A stretch of 43,289 nucleotides of DNA from an uncultured Rhodospirillales bacterium. Lineage in GTDB: Bacteria > Pseudomonadota > Alphaproteobacteria > Rhodospirillales > UBA2165. The stretch spans positions 1-43,289 of the forward strand of contig CAJQSN010000037.1 of NCBI GenBank assembly GCA_905614355.1, in the 5' to 3' direction. Every line of letters starts with the position of its first letter. The stretch's first letter is position 1. The position numbers and the translations under genes were made by a program. This document shows, piece after piece, positions 8,304-17,038 of this stretch. Below the pieces are notes generated by a model. It searched no databases. It was not told where the DNA came from and saw nothing but the letters and a program-made list of their open reading frames with translations.

Positions 8304-8768
8304 TTACTCCACGTCTCCCATTAATTCATCCATCACAATTTCTAAATTTTTTAAAATTTTTGATAAAGATTTTCGCTCCATCACGGATAAACTAGAGATA
8401 AATTTATTCTCTCGAATATCCGATATTTCCTTTATGCGTTCATATAGAATTAAGCCACTTGGAGTTATTCTTAATAATGTACTGCGTTTATCCTTAAGGT
8501 CTAATTTTTCTTTTATTCGCCCTTCCCTTGCGAGTTTCTTAACTGCCCGGCTAACGTTACCCTTATCCATCTTACCAAACTCACAAATCTGATTAGCCGC
8601 CACCTCTCCCAATCTTGCAAGTACAATTAAAATGCGTGATTCCTGAACGCCAATATTAAATTCTCTTGAATAGGTGCTTGCAGACCAGGCGGTCATTTTG
8701 TTTGCGAGTATCTGAACACGGTAAGCCAACCTGGACCGAATATCGAAATTACTTATTGATTCTTCCAT
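8304..8768 (-). CDS. MarR family transcriptional regulator
   Basis: A 154-residue winged-helix regulator. Helix-turn-helix and wing are readable: GEVAANQICEFGKMDKGNVSRAVKKLAREG, here cut into GEVAANQICEFGKM and DKGNVSRAVKKLAREG, then the wing DLKDKRSTLLRITPSG (KDKRS corresponds to the DxRS wing motif). MarR proteins are usually repressors released by small phenolic or other aromatic ligands, which suits an aromatic-catabolism neighbourhood. It is directly coupled to the DUF3604 gene. A TTG-N6-CAA palindrome (8811-8826) lies 43 bases upstream of its start and is a likely autoregulatory operator. Ligand unknown. Confidence 0.88.
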   Translation of the reverse strand: MEESISNFDIRSRLAYRVQILANKMTAWSASTYSREFNIGVQESRILIVLARLGEVAANQICEFGKMDKGNVSRAVKKLAREGRIKEKLDLKDKRSTLLRITPSGLILYERIKEISDIRENKFISSLSVMERKSLSKILKNLEIVMDELMGDVE

Positions 8769-8810
8769 TATTTTTCCAAAATCTCTAAGGCTATAATTTT
8801 GCCAAAATTT

Positions 8811-8826
8811 ACTTGTCTATACAACT
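8811..8826. promoter_or_regulatory. Candidate MarR operator
   Basis: Imperfect palindrome ACTTGTCTATACAACT, core TTGT-CTAT-ACAA, i.e. TTG-N6-CAA, the half-site spacing common for MarR-family operators. It lies 43-58 bases upstream of the marR start, where a promoter would be. The sequence is seen; binding is inferred. Confidence 0.4.
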
Positions 8827-8957
8827 ATTTTTATTTAGAAAAATCTATGAAAGAAATTTCCACGAATGCTAGTATAATATGGAAAAAAGTGAGATGTAAC
8901 TGCATCCCAGAGCTTTAGAATATTTAGACAAACATGTAATAATTCTAAAAACTGATT

Positions 8958-11891
8958 TTAACCAACGCCATTGTTAAAATGTGTAATAGCCGAGCCAACA
9001 CGACAAACTAAACTATATAAATTTTCGATAGGATCAAAAAGTTCGCGGTGTTCGCGTTCGTAACCAGGGTCAGTGTCCATTCGGTAAGTGGCTACCTCCC
9101 CAAACGCACTCGGGTCATGTACAGGCTCGGATATTGGAAATTCCCTTCGAAGAATTTCCATACCGTGTTTAATGTTTAGGTGCAGAAGTTCGTCAACGAC
9201 CTCTTCAACAGAATGGGTTGAACTAGTAAACCGAGGTATTCGAGAAATAAGTAAGAAAATTTCATGGATGAGTGCTATTCGTACACCATGCAATATAGCT
9301 ATGCTTTCAGAACTTGTTTTTACATATTCTGGAAGTAAAGCCTCAGCATTCAGATTGTCTAGAGCTCGATCCAGGTAAACTGTATCATCAAGAAATATTT
9401 GGTAGACCCTATTGAGTTGTTCATGCTTACCCCCTTTACGGAGAATACTAGTAAGGTGCTGCATCTGCTCGATTCGTTCGGGATTTTCCTCAATAGCCAA
9501 TCGACGCATCCAAATTGTTGGATCAAATATAGATATATACCCATGAAGCCGATCCAAGTCTGAGAAATGGCGAGCATACACGGCCATAGATATAAGCTGC
9601 TTAAATCTATCAGAATTATGTAACATTTCCGCAAACCCATCTTGATCCTTCGTGACTGCTTCACCTAGACCACTAATAGAGTTTGAGAAATAGCCAAGTT
9701 GTTGCAGAATTGCATTATGAGGAATGGCTCGCAACTGAGAGGGGTGCTCTAAATGCATCTGACCCCCGCCGCCATGTTGGCGTTTCATATTTCTTGATCC
9801 AGTCGAATAAATTAGATTAAGCCCAAAAAGATCTAGTGTTTTTGCATAATCTGGATTGTCCATTAAACGTTCATTAAATCCTTTAACCGATAGAAAGAAA
9901 TCTAGGGAGTAAGAATTATCTTCATAAAATGGATCGCTACGTTCTTCTGCATCGATCTCATAAGGCTCATCACTTAATTTATGTTCAAGCAAACGACATA
10001 AGGTGGCAAATGATAAGTCTGGATTAGAAAAATAGATATAACCGTCTCCACCCTGGAAACTTATTTCTTGCTTAACTGAGGTACCGGCATTTCTAAAGTC
10101 AGCCCTGCAGGAAGGAGGATAGATATAATCTAGTCTATCGGGAAAACTCAAGGGGTGAGAACCTCTCCCAATTGACTCTCCATGCGTATCAAAAATAACT
10201 AACTCAATATTAGTTAGTCCTCGCTTTACCAATAGTTTTGAGAGTTTAATGCGAGTGCGCTCAACTGCTAAAGACGCTGGGATCTGGCCAATATACCTTC
10301 CTGCATCAGAATAGCCCGTCTGTATACATATGCGTCCACGACGACGGACAGTCTCGATATATTGATCATTGTCCAGTAACTCAGCAATAATTTCATGCCC
10401 TTGTTCCAGAGCGCGGGACGTCTCAAAAAGCGGTGAAATATCGATTTTATATTCAACACCAAATAACTTAGCTAAATAGAGTGTAGAAAGCACCGTAAAA
10501 GCCGAGTTGCACTCAGCAACTAGAAAGCGAATTGGCTCACTTGTATCAACATATTTTAAGAACTGTGCCACAATCATAAGCAAACGTTTGGCAGTAGTAC
10601 GCTCACCCATTATCGAACCAAAATTAATCTGCACGGGCTCAACGCCCTCCAACAAAGCACTAATATTTTTAAGATAACGACGGCGATTAGCTGGATCTTC
10701 GGGTGAAGATGTAAGCGAAGTTTCATGACGGACAGCATTACATATTTGATTGGCATTGAGCCGGACATGCGTATGAGCAATTGCAATACCAAAATTAGCC
10801 ATTTCAGCGCGCAGTACCGCCAATGAAGTTGCCGACTCCCCACCGTGATTAATTTTTTGAGTAAGACGTTCTATAATCCAACCAAGATCAACAAGACGTG
10901 TTTCTAGACTTTCTACAAGAATTTTACTAAAGGCTGCGACTGCAATCGGATCTTTGGGATTAAAGTCAAGCCGCTTTAAATCATCGTTTAGCATTTTAAT
11001 CGATACACGCAATCCATCCTGAACTCCATCAAGAACCGCTAACTCTACTAGAGCATTTAAATAATCTTCTAAAGCGAGTTTCGCGACGATCATTCGTTGT
11101 TTGATAGTAACGGACCATCCAATATCAGACCGTCCATCTAAGTCATATCCTACCCACGTGGCAACCGTAAGTAATTTTGGAACCAATTTCTGCCAGTCAT
11201 TAGGATAAACTTTTTGAGCTACAGAAAACAGTAATCTATATACTCGGCGAAGTGCTCCGCGAATATTGCGCAAAGCCATCAGTGCAAACTCCATTTCATC
11301 ATCGAGAGTAACTGTTTCGGAAGAGCCATGTGGGATACAGGCGACTTTATTTACCAGTTCAGATAGTTTATTTTTACTTAATCTCGATGTTTGATAATCT
11401 CCACTTGTCTGATTTTTATCGCAGCACACCACTAAGTCGGCAAGAATTTCTGTTAATTTCTTAGATATAGCAAAAGTTGGATGTGCAGTAATTACGATCC
11501 CAAAAATTTCTTGTTGAACTAATCCTTGAAAGACTTCAAACGACACGATCTTCCCATCCAAACCTCGGGTCTGCTCCATAAATAATTTAGTAAGAATATC
11601 TTCGTTTTTATTATTATCGCATTCCCCTAAATAATTCCGTAATTTTAAGGCCCTAAAGAAAAAGGATTTTACAGTCAGAAAATCAACTAGCTCCGATAGC
11701 TCATTTAAACTAGACTTACCATTTTGCATTAATCCAGAGATATGTAACGCCATATTTCGGGTAGTTGACTGAAGATGATTTGATGCTGAAATATTTTCAA
11801 ATTCAGCTAATTTATTGGCTAATTCCAAATAAAATTTTGAACTTTTTGAAAAATTATTAGTCAAGACCTGATCTAAAGAGGCTACAACCAC
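8958..11891 (-). CDS. Divergent phosphoenolpyruvate carboxylase-like protein
   Basis: A 977-residue protein with the PEP carboxylase layout. Readable blocks are ITAHPTF (residues 134-140, cf. TAHPTE with the catalytic His), GYDLDGRSD (cf. GGDRDGNP), PLFETSRAL, GYSDAGRY (cf. GYSDSxKD), IFDTHGESIGRGSHP (cf. LFHGRGGSIGRGGxP), STGSRNMKRQ and LRAIPHN. The His of TAHPT and several Arg positions (R576, SRNMKR, LRAIP) are kept. The residues equivalent to E. coli H579 and R581 read as Asp568 and His570, and K546 as Arg532, so bicarbonate/PEP chemistry may be lost or altered. Start is GTG with AAAGGAT seven bases upstream. It lies between the FAD monooxygenase and marR on the same strand, probably co-transcribed. 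Superfamily is confident; ordinary PEP carboxylase activity is doubtful. Confidence 0.75.
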   Translation of the reverse strand: MVVASLDQVLTNNFSKSSKFYLELANKLAEFENISASNHLQSTTRNMALHISGLMQNGKSSLNELSELVDFLTVKSFFFRALKLRNYLGECDNNKNEDILTKLFMEQTRGLDGKIVSFEVFQGLVQQEIFGIVITAHPTFAISKKLTEILADLVVCCDKNQTSGDYQTSRLSKNKLSELVNKVACIPHGSSETVTLDDEMEFALMALRNIRGALRRVYRLLFSVAQKVYPNDWQKLVPKLLTVATWVGYDLDGRSDIGWSVTIKQRMIVAKLALEDYLNALVELAVLDGVQDGLRVSIKMLNDDLKRLDFNPKDPIAVAAFSKILVESLETRLVDLGWIIERLTQKINHGGESATSLAVLRAEMANFGIAIAHTHVRLNANQICNAVRHETSLTSSPEDPANRRRYLKNISALLEGVEPVQINFGSIMGERTTAKRLLMIVAQFLKYVDTSEPIRFLVAECNSAFTVLSTLYLAKLFGVEYKIDISPLFETSRALEQGHEIIAELLDNDQYIETVRRRGRICIQTGYSDAGRYIGQIPASLAVERTRIKLSKLLVKRGLTNIELVIFDTHGESIGRGSHPLSFPDRLDYIYPPSCRADFRNAGTSVKQEISFQGGDGYIYFSNPDLSFATLCRLLEHKLSDEPYEIDAEERSDPFYEDNSYSLDFFLSVKGFNERLMDNPDYAKTLDLFGLNLIYSTGSRNMKRQHGGGGQMHLEHPSQLRAIPHNAILQQLGYFSNSISGLGEAVTKDQDGFAEMLHNSDRFKQLISMAVYARHFSDLDRLHGYISIFDPTIWMRRLAIEENPERIEQMQHLTSILRKGGKHEQLNRVYQIFLDDTVYLDRALDNLNAEALLPEYVKTSSESIAILHGVRIALIHEIFLLISRIPRFTSSTHSVEEVVDELLHLNIKHGMEILRREFPISEPVHDPSAFGEVATYRMDTDPGYEREHRELFDPIENLYSLVCRVGSAITHFNNGVG

Positions 11892-11965
11892 AGACTTATC
11901 CTTTTATTTAACGGTTACCAAACTAACTAATAATAATTATAAATCAATAAGCCCAATACGTTAAT

Positions 11966-13147
11966 CTAAACCAGATCTACCGTTAAAGGATTATAAGAAT
12001 ACAGCCAGCCATTTCTATCGTCACCTTCATTCCGATTTGAAAAATGTTCTCTAATTTCTGCTGCGCTATTTAGATGAAAAATTCGACGGTTCATATTGCT
12101 GGTTTCAACTACCTTTTTTGTACGCTCATACCTATTTTGTTGATAAAGCTCTAAACCGTCAGGGATACTGCCAGATTGCAGCAAGGCTCTCGCTAAAACT
12201 GCTCCATCTTCGATTGCCATCGCAGCACCTTGGGCTAAATAGGGGAGCGTCGAATGTGCAGCATCACCCAAAATGGTAACTCTATCAGTACTCCATTGTT
12301 GGACCACAGGTCTATTGTAGAGCGCCCATCTATAGCACTCATCTTTATCTGCAAGATTTATAATCCTCTGGATATCGGGGTGCCAACCGTTAAAATCAGA
12401 TTGGAGCTTGTCCCATGAAAATTTAGCAGTCCATGATTCATCTGGTGCTACAGGAGTTTCAACACATCCAACAAAATTTAATAATTCACCACCCTTTATC
12501 CAATAAGTGACTGCATGTTTTCCGGGGCCCATCCAAACGGACATTACGTGGTCCATAAAATTTTCAGGTAAATCCTCCCGCGGCACAGTAATTCGCCATG
12601 CAGAGTCGCCAGTATACGTCGCCGGTATAGCCCCAAACATTTGATCTCTAATAATTGATTTAACACCGTCAGCACCCACAAGAATATCGCCAGACGCGTT
12701 TGTCCCGTCCTCGAACAATACAGTCGCCTCCCTTGCGGTCTCTTTAAACTGGATTACTTTCTTATTTAAGCGAATACAGTTCTCCTTTAAACCCTCAACA
12801 CACTCTGAAAGGAACCTATGTAAATCAGCCCGATGGGCTTGATTATAGGGAGCCTTATGCATTTTCAAGTGTTCTTCAGATAACGAGAACGTATCAACAA
12901 TTTCTCCAGTATCATGTAATCGGAATACATACGCCGCAGGACGAACAGACTGGCTGGAAATTTTGTCTCCAATTCCAAGGTGATTAAGCACATGCATTGC
13001 GTTAGCACTCATTTGAATACCAGCTCCAACCTCAGCCAACTTGGGCGCTTGCTCATAAACCTCTACATCAAAACCAGCTTTTAAGAGGCAACCAGCCGCA
13101 GTTAAGCCACCAAGACCTGCACCTATAATTAATATTTTTTTTGTCAT
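11966..13147 (-). CDS. FAD-dependent aromatic monooxygenase (salicylate hydroxylase-like, group A)
   Basis: A 393-residue class A flavoprotein hydroxylase. It uses NAD(P)H and O2 to hydroxylate an aromatic ring. The N-terminal FAD site is IIGAGLGGLTAAGCLLKAGF (residues 6-25) followed by VEVYEQAP. The DG motif is LVGADGVKSIIRDQ near residue 157. The second FAD motif is ILGDAAHSTLPYLAQGA, followed by AIEDGAVLARAL. The closest recognisable relatives are salicylate 1-hydroxylase, 3-hydroxybenzoate 6-hydroxylase and 6-hydroxynicotinate 3-monooxygenase. The start ATG has GGATAATCGC upstream. It is the first gene of a minus-strand run (monooxygenase, PEPC-like, marR, DUF3604) and is divergent from an MFS transporter gene. 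The substrate is not resolved. Confidence 0.87.
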   Translation of the reverse strand: MTKKILIIGAGLGGLTAAGCLLKAGFDVEVYEQAPKLAEVGAGIQMSANAMHVLNHLGIGDKISSQSVRPAAYVFRLHDTGEIVDTFSLSEEHLKMHKAPYNQAHRADLHRFLSECVEGLKENCIRLNKKVIQFKETAREATVLFEDGTNASGDILVGADGVKSIIRDQMFGAIPATYTGDSAWRITVPREDLPENFMDHVMSVWMGPGKHAVTYWIKGGELLNFVGCVETPVAPDESWTAKFSWDKLQSDFNGWHPDIQRIINLADKDECYRWALYNRPVVQQWSTDRVTILGDAAHSTLPYLAQGAAMAIEDGAVLARALLQSGSIPDGLELYQQNRYERTKKVVETSNMNRRIFHLNSAAEIREHFSNRNEGDDRNGWLYSYNPLTVDLV

Positions 13148-13465
13148 GCGATTATCCGGATAGTATTTTGAGATATAATAAACATTAACACGATAGAAAA
13201 AAGGGAATAAAGAGTAAGTGGGTCTTGAACGACCAATCGAACAGTATTACGGGCCAGTTTATTTCCGTGTTATCTTATCACAATGCAATTCTGATTTATA
13301 CTACAATCCTTGCAACAGTATCTTGGGGTTTAATCTAATCCTCTTTTCAGCCGGAGGTTTACTTTTATTTTTTAAACTCTATTTTTTAACTTCATATTGA
13401 TGATCAAACCTATTTTACCAAATATTTTAAACATCCAACTGTAAAATCATACGTATATACAAATA
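13148..13465. other. Divergent intergenic region between monooxygenase and MFS genes
   Basis: About 320 AT-rich bases between two divergent starts, so it should hold both promoters. An open frame of 60 codons (13218-13400, plus) has no ribosome-binding site and a composition expected by chance. I see no clear operator palindrome. Confidence 0.4.
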
Positions 13466-14704
13466 ATGAAATATCTAGATTTTCTGTTTACTAATTGGCG
13501 GTTCCTAGCTTTCGGTATCGCTGCTATTTTTTTTGCTAGTTCGGGCCAAACTTTTTTTATCTCAATTTTTGGTGGTGAGTTCCGACGTGAGTTTGGCTTA
13601 ACCAATGGTGACTTTGGCTTCATTTATATGATTGCTACCATAGCCAGCGCGTCTAGCTTAATTGTACTTGGAAGACTAATCGATAAAGTAGATTTACGGC
13701 TATACACCACCCTGGTATGTGCGGCCATGATTGGTGCTATCTTTTTAACATCCTTCACTAAAAGTGTTTTAATGTTAGGCCTCTCGTTTTATTTTCTACG
13801 TCTGATGGGGCAAGGGTTAATGGTTCATATTGCCATTACTTCCATGGGGCGGTATTTCTCTAAGCGTCGTGGAACGGCAATTAGTATAATTACCTTTGGT
13901 GACACCCTTGGCCTGGCTATTTATCCACTAATTGGGGTCGCATTAATTGGATGGATTGGCTGGCGTGATAGTTGGGCCGCCTTGGGGTACGTATACTTGA
14001 TAGCATTAATTCCACTAATATTGTGGCTGTTAAAGGGTCAGAGTGAACGACATCAACACTACGAGCTCCAATTAGAAAAAACTGCGAAATTAACGGGACT
14101 GACTAGCACCCATTATTCTTTGAAATCGATAGTGACAGAACTCCGCTTCTATTTGATGATCCCGGCGATTTTAGCACCATCATTTTTAATGACTGGACTA
14201 ATGTTCCATCAAGTAAAAATAGTGGAAATTAAAGGCTGGTCGATGTCAATTTTTACGAGTGGATTTATTGGATTAGCGGGCGCCTCATTCCTCACTTCTT
14301 TATTACTGGGGCCACTGGTAGATCGTTGGCGTGCCATTAATTTATTACCATTCATACTCCTCCCACTTGCCCTCGCCCTATTAATTTTAAATATTTTTAA
14401 TCCTGATTATATGGGATTTCTTTATTTAATATTTTTAGGAGGTAGTCTCGGCGCTACGTTTACTGTTGCTGAAGCTATTTGGCCGGAACTGTATGGCTCA
14501 ACCCATCTTGGAGCTATTAAATCATTCACCGGAGCGTTAAGTGTATTTTCTAGCGCCTTGGCTCCATGGGTTTTTGGATTATTATTCGACGTGGGTCTAG
14601 GTATTAGTGAGATCAGTTGGTCCGCCATCTCAATCATTATCATAACCGGAATTTTAGCAAAACTATCTCAACTTGCCCATCCCCCCCCCCACGAGATTAC
14701 GTAG
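13466..14704 (+). CDS. MFS transporter
   Basis: A 412-residue major facilitator superfamily carrier with about 12 hydrophobic helices, inner membrane. The region between helices 2 and 3 reads IVLGRLIDKVDLR (cf. GxLxDRxGRR), mirrored in the second half by LLGPLVDRWRAIN. The start resembles monocarboxylate/aromatic-acid type carriers (GQTFFISIFGGEFRREFGLT). It is divergent from the FAD monooxygenase, which suggests import of that enzyme's substrate or a related acid. No good ribosome-binding site precedes the ATG. The last codons contain a run of ten C (His-Pro-Pro-Pro), so the C-terminus may vary by slippage. Confidence 0.88.
   Translation: MKYLDFLFTNWRFLAFGIAAIFFASSGQTFFISIFGGEFRREFGLTNGDFGFIYMIATIASASSLIVLGRLIDKVDLRLYTTLVCAAMIGAIFLTSFTKSVLMLGLSFYFLRLMGQGLMVHIAITSMGRYFSKRRGTAISIITFGDTLGLAIYPLIGVALIGWIGWRDSWAALGYVYLIALIPLILWLLKGQSERHQHYELQLEKTAKLTGLTSTHYSLKSIVTELRFYLMIPAILAPSFLMTGLMFHQVKIVEIKGWSMSIFTSGFIGLAGASFLTSLLLGPLVDRWRAINLLPFILLPLALALLILNIFNPDYMGFLYLIFLGGSLGATFTVAEAIWPELYGSTHLGAIKSFTGALSVFSSALAPWVFGLLFDVGLGISEISWSAISIIIITGILAKLSQLAHPPPHEIT
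14681..14690 (+). repeat. Poly-C tract (10) in the 3' end of the MFS gene
   Basis: Ten consecutive C bases encode the HPPPH stretch seven codons before the stop. Such tracts slip during replication. A one-base change would alter only the last residues and extend or shorten the tail, so the effect should be mild; an assembly or sequencing artefact is also possible. Confidence 0.8.
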
Positions 14705-14724
14705 ACACAATTAAATAAATGATT

Positions 14725-14764
14725 TAGTAAAATTTTTACTAGGTTAAAACTCCTTTAACCTGGT
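14725..14764. terminator. Paired hairpins between convergent MFS and ligJ genes
   Basis: Two adjacent inverted repeats lie downstream of both genes: TAGTAAAATTTTTACTA (14725-14741) and ACTAGGTTAAA / TTTAACCTGGT with a 5-base loop (14738-14764). They overlap, so they are alternative folds. No long T run follows on either strand. The position between convergent genes suggests a bidirectional terminator or mRNA 3' end structure. Confidence 0.4.
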
Positions 14765-14865
14765 AGAAGAGCAACTTAATAAATTCTAGAATGCAACCAA
14801 AACATATTGAAAAGCTCCACTGCGTTAGAACTAAGCGTTAAAATTATCATATAATCATATTTACG

Positions 14866-15879
14866 CTAAATTTTTGCTGCAAGGCGTGGGTATACTGTTT
14901 TCACATTATCCAAGAAAACCTGACGGCGTTGCTCCTCAGACAGATTTGGCGTTGCATCTATATATCGCTTAGTATCGTCATAATACTCACCCGTTTCAGG
15001 GTCTATGCCTTTTACAGCGCCGACCATCTCAGAAGCAAAGAGGATATTCTTAGTTGGTACAACCTTAGTCATGCAGTCAATACCCGCTTGGTGGTATACG
15101 CAGGTATCAAAAAAGACATTCTTTAGTAGGTGATCATCTAGCAAGGGTTTCCCCATATCTTGAGCTAATCCGCGATAACGACCCCAATGATACGGTACAG
15201 CACCACCACCATGAGGAATAACAAATTTTAAAGTTGGGAAATCCTTGAATAAATCCCCTTCTATGAGTTGCATGAATGCCGTCGTGTCAGCGGCAATATA
15301 GTGAGCACCAGTGTGATGAAAATTAGGATTACATGACCCACTAACATGGATCATAGCAGGCACCTCAAGATCGCACAATTTCTCATAAAGCGGATACCAC
15401 CATTTATCCGTCAGGGGCGGATCCGTCCACATGGCACCCGATGGATCAGGATTTAGATTGCAACCAACAAAACCCAGTTCGTTGATCGCACGTTCGAGTT
15501 CAGCAATGCTATGTTTAGGTTCAACTCCAGGGTATTGAGGAAGTGCACACGCACCAATAAAATTTTCTGGATATAAATCCGTTACTCGATGAATCATATC
15601 ATTGGATAGCTGCGTCCATTCCATACTAGTTTCAGCCGTACCCAAGTGGTGTCCCATTCCAACAGCGCGTGGTGAAAAGATAGCCTTGTCTATGCCACGC
15701 TCCCGTTGAAGTTTCAGTTGGTTGTTTTCGATACCATCGCGAATATCTTCATCGCGAATTTCAAGCAACGCCCGGGTCGGCTTGAAGTCACCATTTTCAA
15801 CAATTTTAAGTTGGTTTTTGCGCCATTGACGCATTTTTTCCGGTTCAGTAGTGTAGTGACCGTGGCAATCTATAATCAT
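14866..15879 (-). CDS. ligJ: 4-oxalomesaconate hydratase (LigJ-type amidohydrolase)
   Basis: Zinc-dependent hydratase of the amidohydrolase superfamily (337 residues). It adds water to 4-oxalomesaconate to give 4-carboxy-4-hydroxy-2-oxoadipate in the protocatechuate 4,5-cleavage and gallate pathways. The sequence follows Sphingobium LigJ closely: MIIDCHGHYTT at the N-terminus, GFVGCNLNPDPSGAMWTDPP, FVIPHGGGAVPYHWGR, NVFFDTCVYHQAGID and ILFASEMVGAVKGIDP. Metal and active-site candidates H6, H8, H178, H223 and E284 are all present. GGGAG precedes the ATG and overlaps the end of the upstream aldolase gene, so the two form an operon. No ring-cleavage dioxygenase (LigAB) is in the window, so the upstream steps must be encoded elsewhere. 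Confidence 0.88.
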   Translation of the reverse strand: MIIDCHGHYTTEPEKMRQWRKNQLKIVENGDFKPTRALLEIRDEDIRDGIENNQLKLQRERGIDKAIFSPRAVGMGHHLGTAETSMEWTQLSNDMIHRVTDLYPENFIGACALPQYPGVEPKHSIAELERAINELGFVGCNLNPDPSGAMWTDPPLTDKWWYPLYEKLCDLEVPAMIHVSGSCNPNFHHTGAHYIAADTTAFMQLIEGDLFKDFPTLKFVIPHGGGAVPYHWGRYRGLAQDMGKPLLDDHLLKNVFFDTCVYHQAGIDCMTKVVPTKNILFASEMVGAVKGIDPETGEYYDDTKRYIDATPNLSEEQRRQVFLDNVKTVYPRLAAKI

Positions 15880-15896
15880 AATATAGTTTTCTCCCG

Positions 15897-16760
15897 TTAA
15901 CTTCTGCCTGTAAGTTTCAAGCCTTTTTCAAGGCCCGAAAAGGACCTTCCCGGTCCTGACATGATAAACCGGTACCCTTCATCCAAAAGACGTTGCATAT
16001 TCTCTTCGTTCGCATGAGGATGGCCGACTACAACATTGTGTTGTTTACAGACCTCAACGATTTCCGCCATAGCTTCAAGCAAAATGGGATGATCATACTG
16101 GCGTGGATAGCCTAATTCCTGACCTAAATCTCCTTCACCAATCAGAACAACGCCAATGCCCGGCACATTTTTTAATATATCTGGTAAATTGGTAATTCCA
16201 GCGGTGTCTTCTATCTGTATGATCACCAGGATCTCCCCTCCAGGATCAAGTGGCCAAACATCTGCTTTAGAATAATATTCCTGTTGGGTAAGCCCCCAAT
16301 AGCGGCAAGCACGCCCGGGACCATCCCCTCGAATACCTTTTGGCTCATATAGCGGTACGCTTCCTAAGCGAGGATATCGGCAAGCAGCAACAGCATTATA
16401 GGCTTCTTCCACTGTGCTGATATGGGGCCAAACTACACCATATACTCCTGTATCCAAGGCTTGCTTGGCATGCCATTGCCCGCGCTCCACGCCGTTTACT
16501 GGAACACGAACCAAGGGCGTCACTGATGGAACAATAGAACCTGAATCCGCTATCTTGCGGCGATCCAACATATTCTGCAAACAGCTACCAAGAGCAACAA
16601 TATCCCATGGATTATGCTCACCCTCATAAATCACGCTATCAAACTGAGAGGCCGCCATGACCTGAGCATTTGTAATATCCATTGGCGTAAATGCAGAAAA
16701 TGTAACCTTACCGTTTTCCAAAGCATCAATCACACGATTTAATCGGGGGATATTATTCAT
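15897..16760 (-). CDS. HpcH/HpaI family aldolase
   Basis: A 287-residue class II pyruvate-type aldolase of the HpcH/HpaI (citrate-lyase-beta/2,4-dihydroxyhept-2-ene-1,7-dioate aldolase) family. The metal ligands fit IIQIEDTAGI (Glu) and LIGEGDLGQELG (Asp), and the substrate-binding Arg fits TPLVRVPVNG. The N-terminal block DSVIYEGEHNPWD corresponds to the conserved DxEHxP region. It lies 17 bases upstream of ligJ on the same strand. LigJ makes 4-carboxy-4-hydroxy-2-oxoadipate, normally cleaved to pyruvate and oxaloacetate by the unrelated LigK/GalC aldolase. This protein is a plausible stand-in. That role is inferred from position and reaction type only. Confidence 0.85.
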   Translation of the reverse strand: MNNIPRLNRVIDALENGKVTFSAFTPMDITNAQVMAASQFDSVIYEGEHNPWDIVALGSCLQNMLDRRKIADSGSIVPSVTPLVRVPVNGVERGQWHAKQALDTGVYGVVWPHISTVEEAYNAVAACRYPRLGSVPLYEPKGIRGDGPGRACRYWGLTQQEYYSKADVWPLDPGGEILVIIQIEDTAGITNLPDILKNVPGIGVVLIGEGDLGQELGYPRQYDHPILLEAMAEIVEVCKQHNVVVGHPHANEENMQRLLDEGYRFIMSGPGRSFSGLEKGLKLTGRS

Positions 16761-17038
16761 TTAATCTTTCCTTGTTCATACAGGCGGCATTCAAAGAGGT
16801 GGAGACCATAGAAATAAAACCAGATGGGTTCGTATCATAACTAACTACTACTCTAGAACACCTTGGATGAAAATTACAACCACTTGTAGTAATAATGGAA
16901 TCGAAAGACTACTTTTAAAGCGGCTCCCGATAACAGAGGCTAGCGTCAGGTGTTGAACTGGTCTAACGAAGTTCCTTTATTAGGGTGTTGTTAGATGGTT
17001 CCACCTTGGTAAAAGAACCAACATCCATCATAATTTTT

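Noticed and set aside
13218..13400. 60-codon plus-strand frame between the monooxygenase and MFS genes
   Set aside because: No ribosome-binding site; composition is as expected by chance and it lies in the divergent promoter region.
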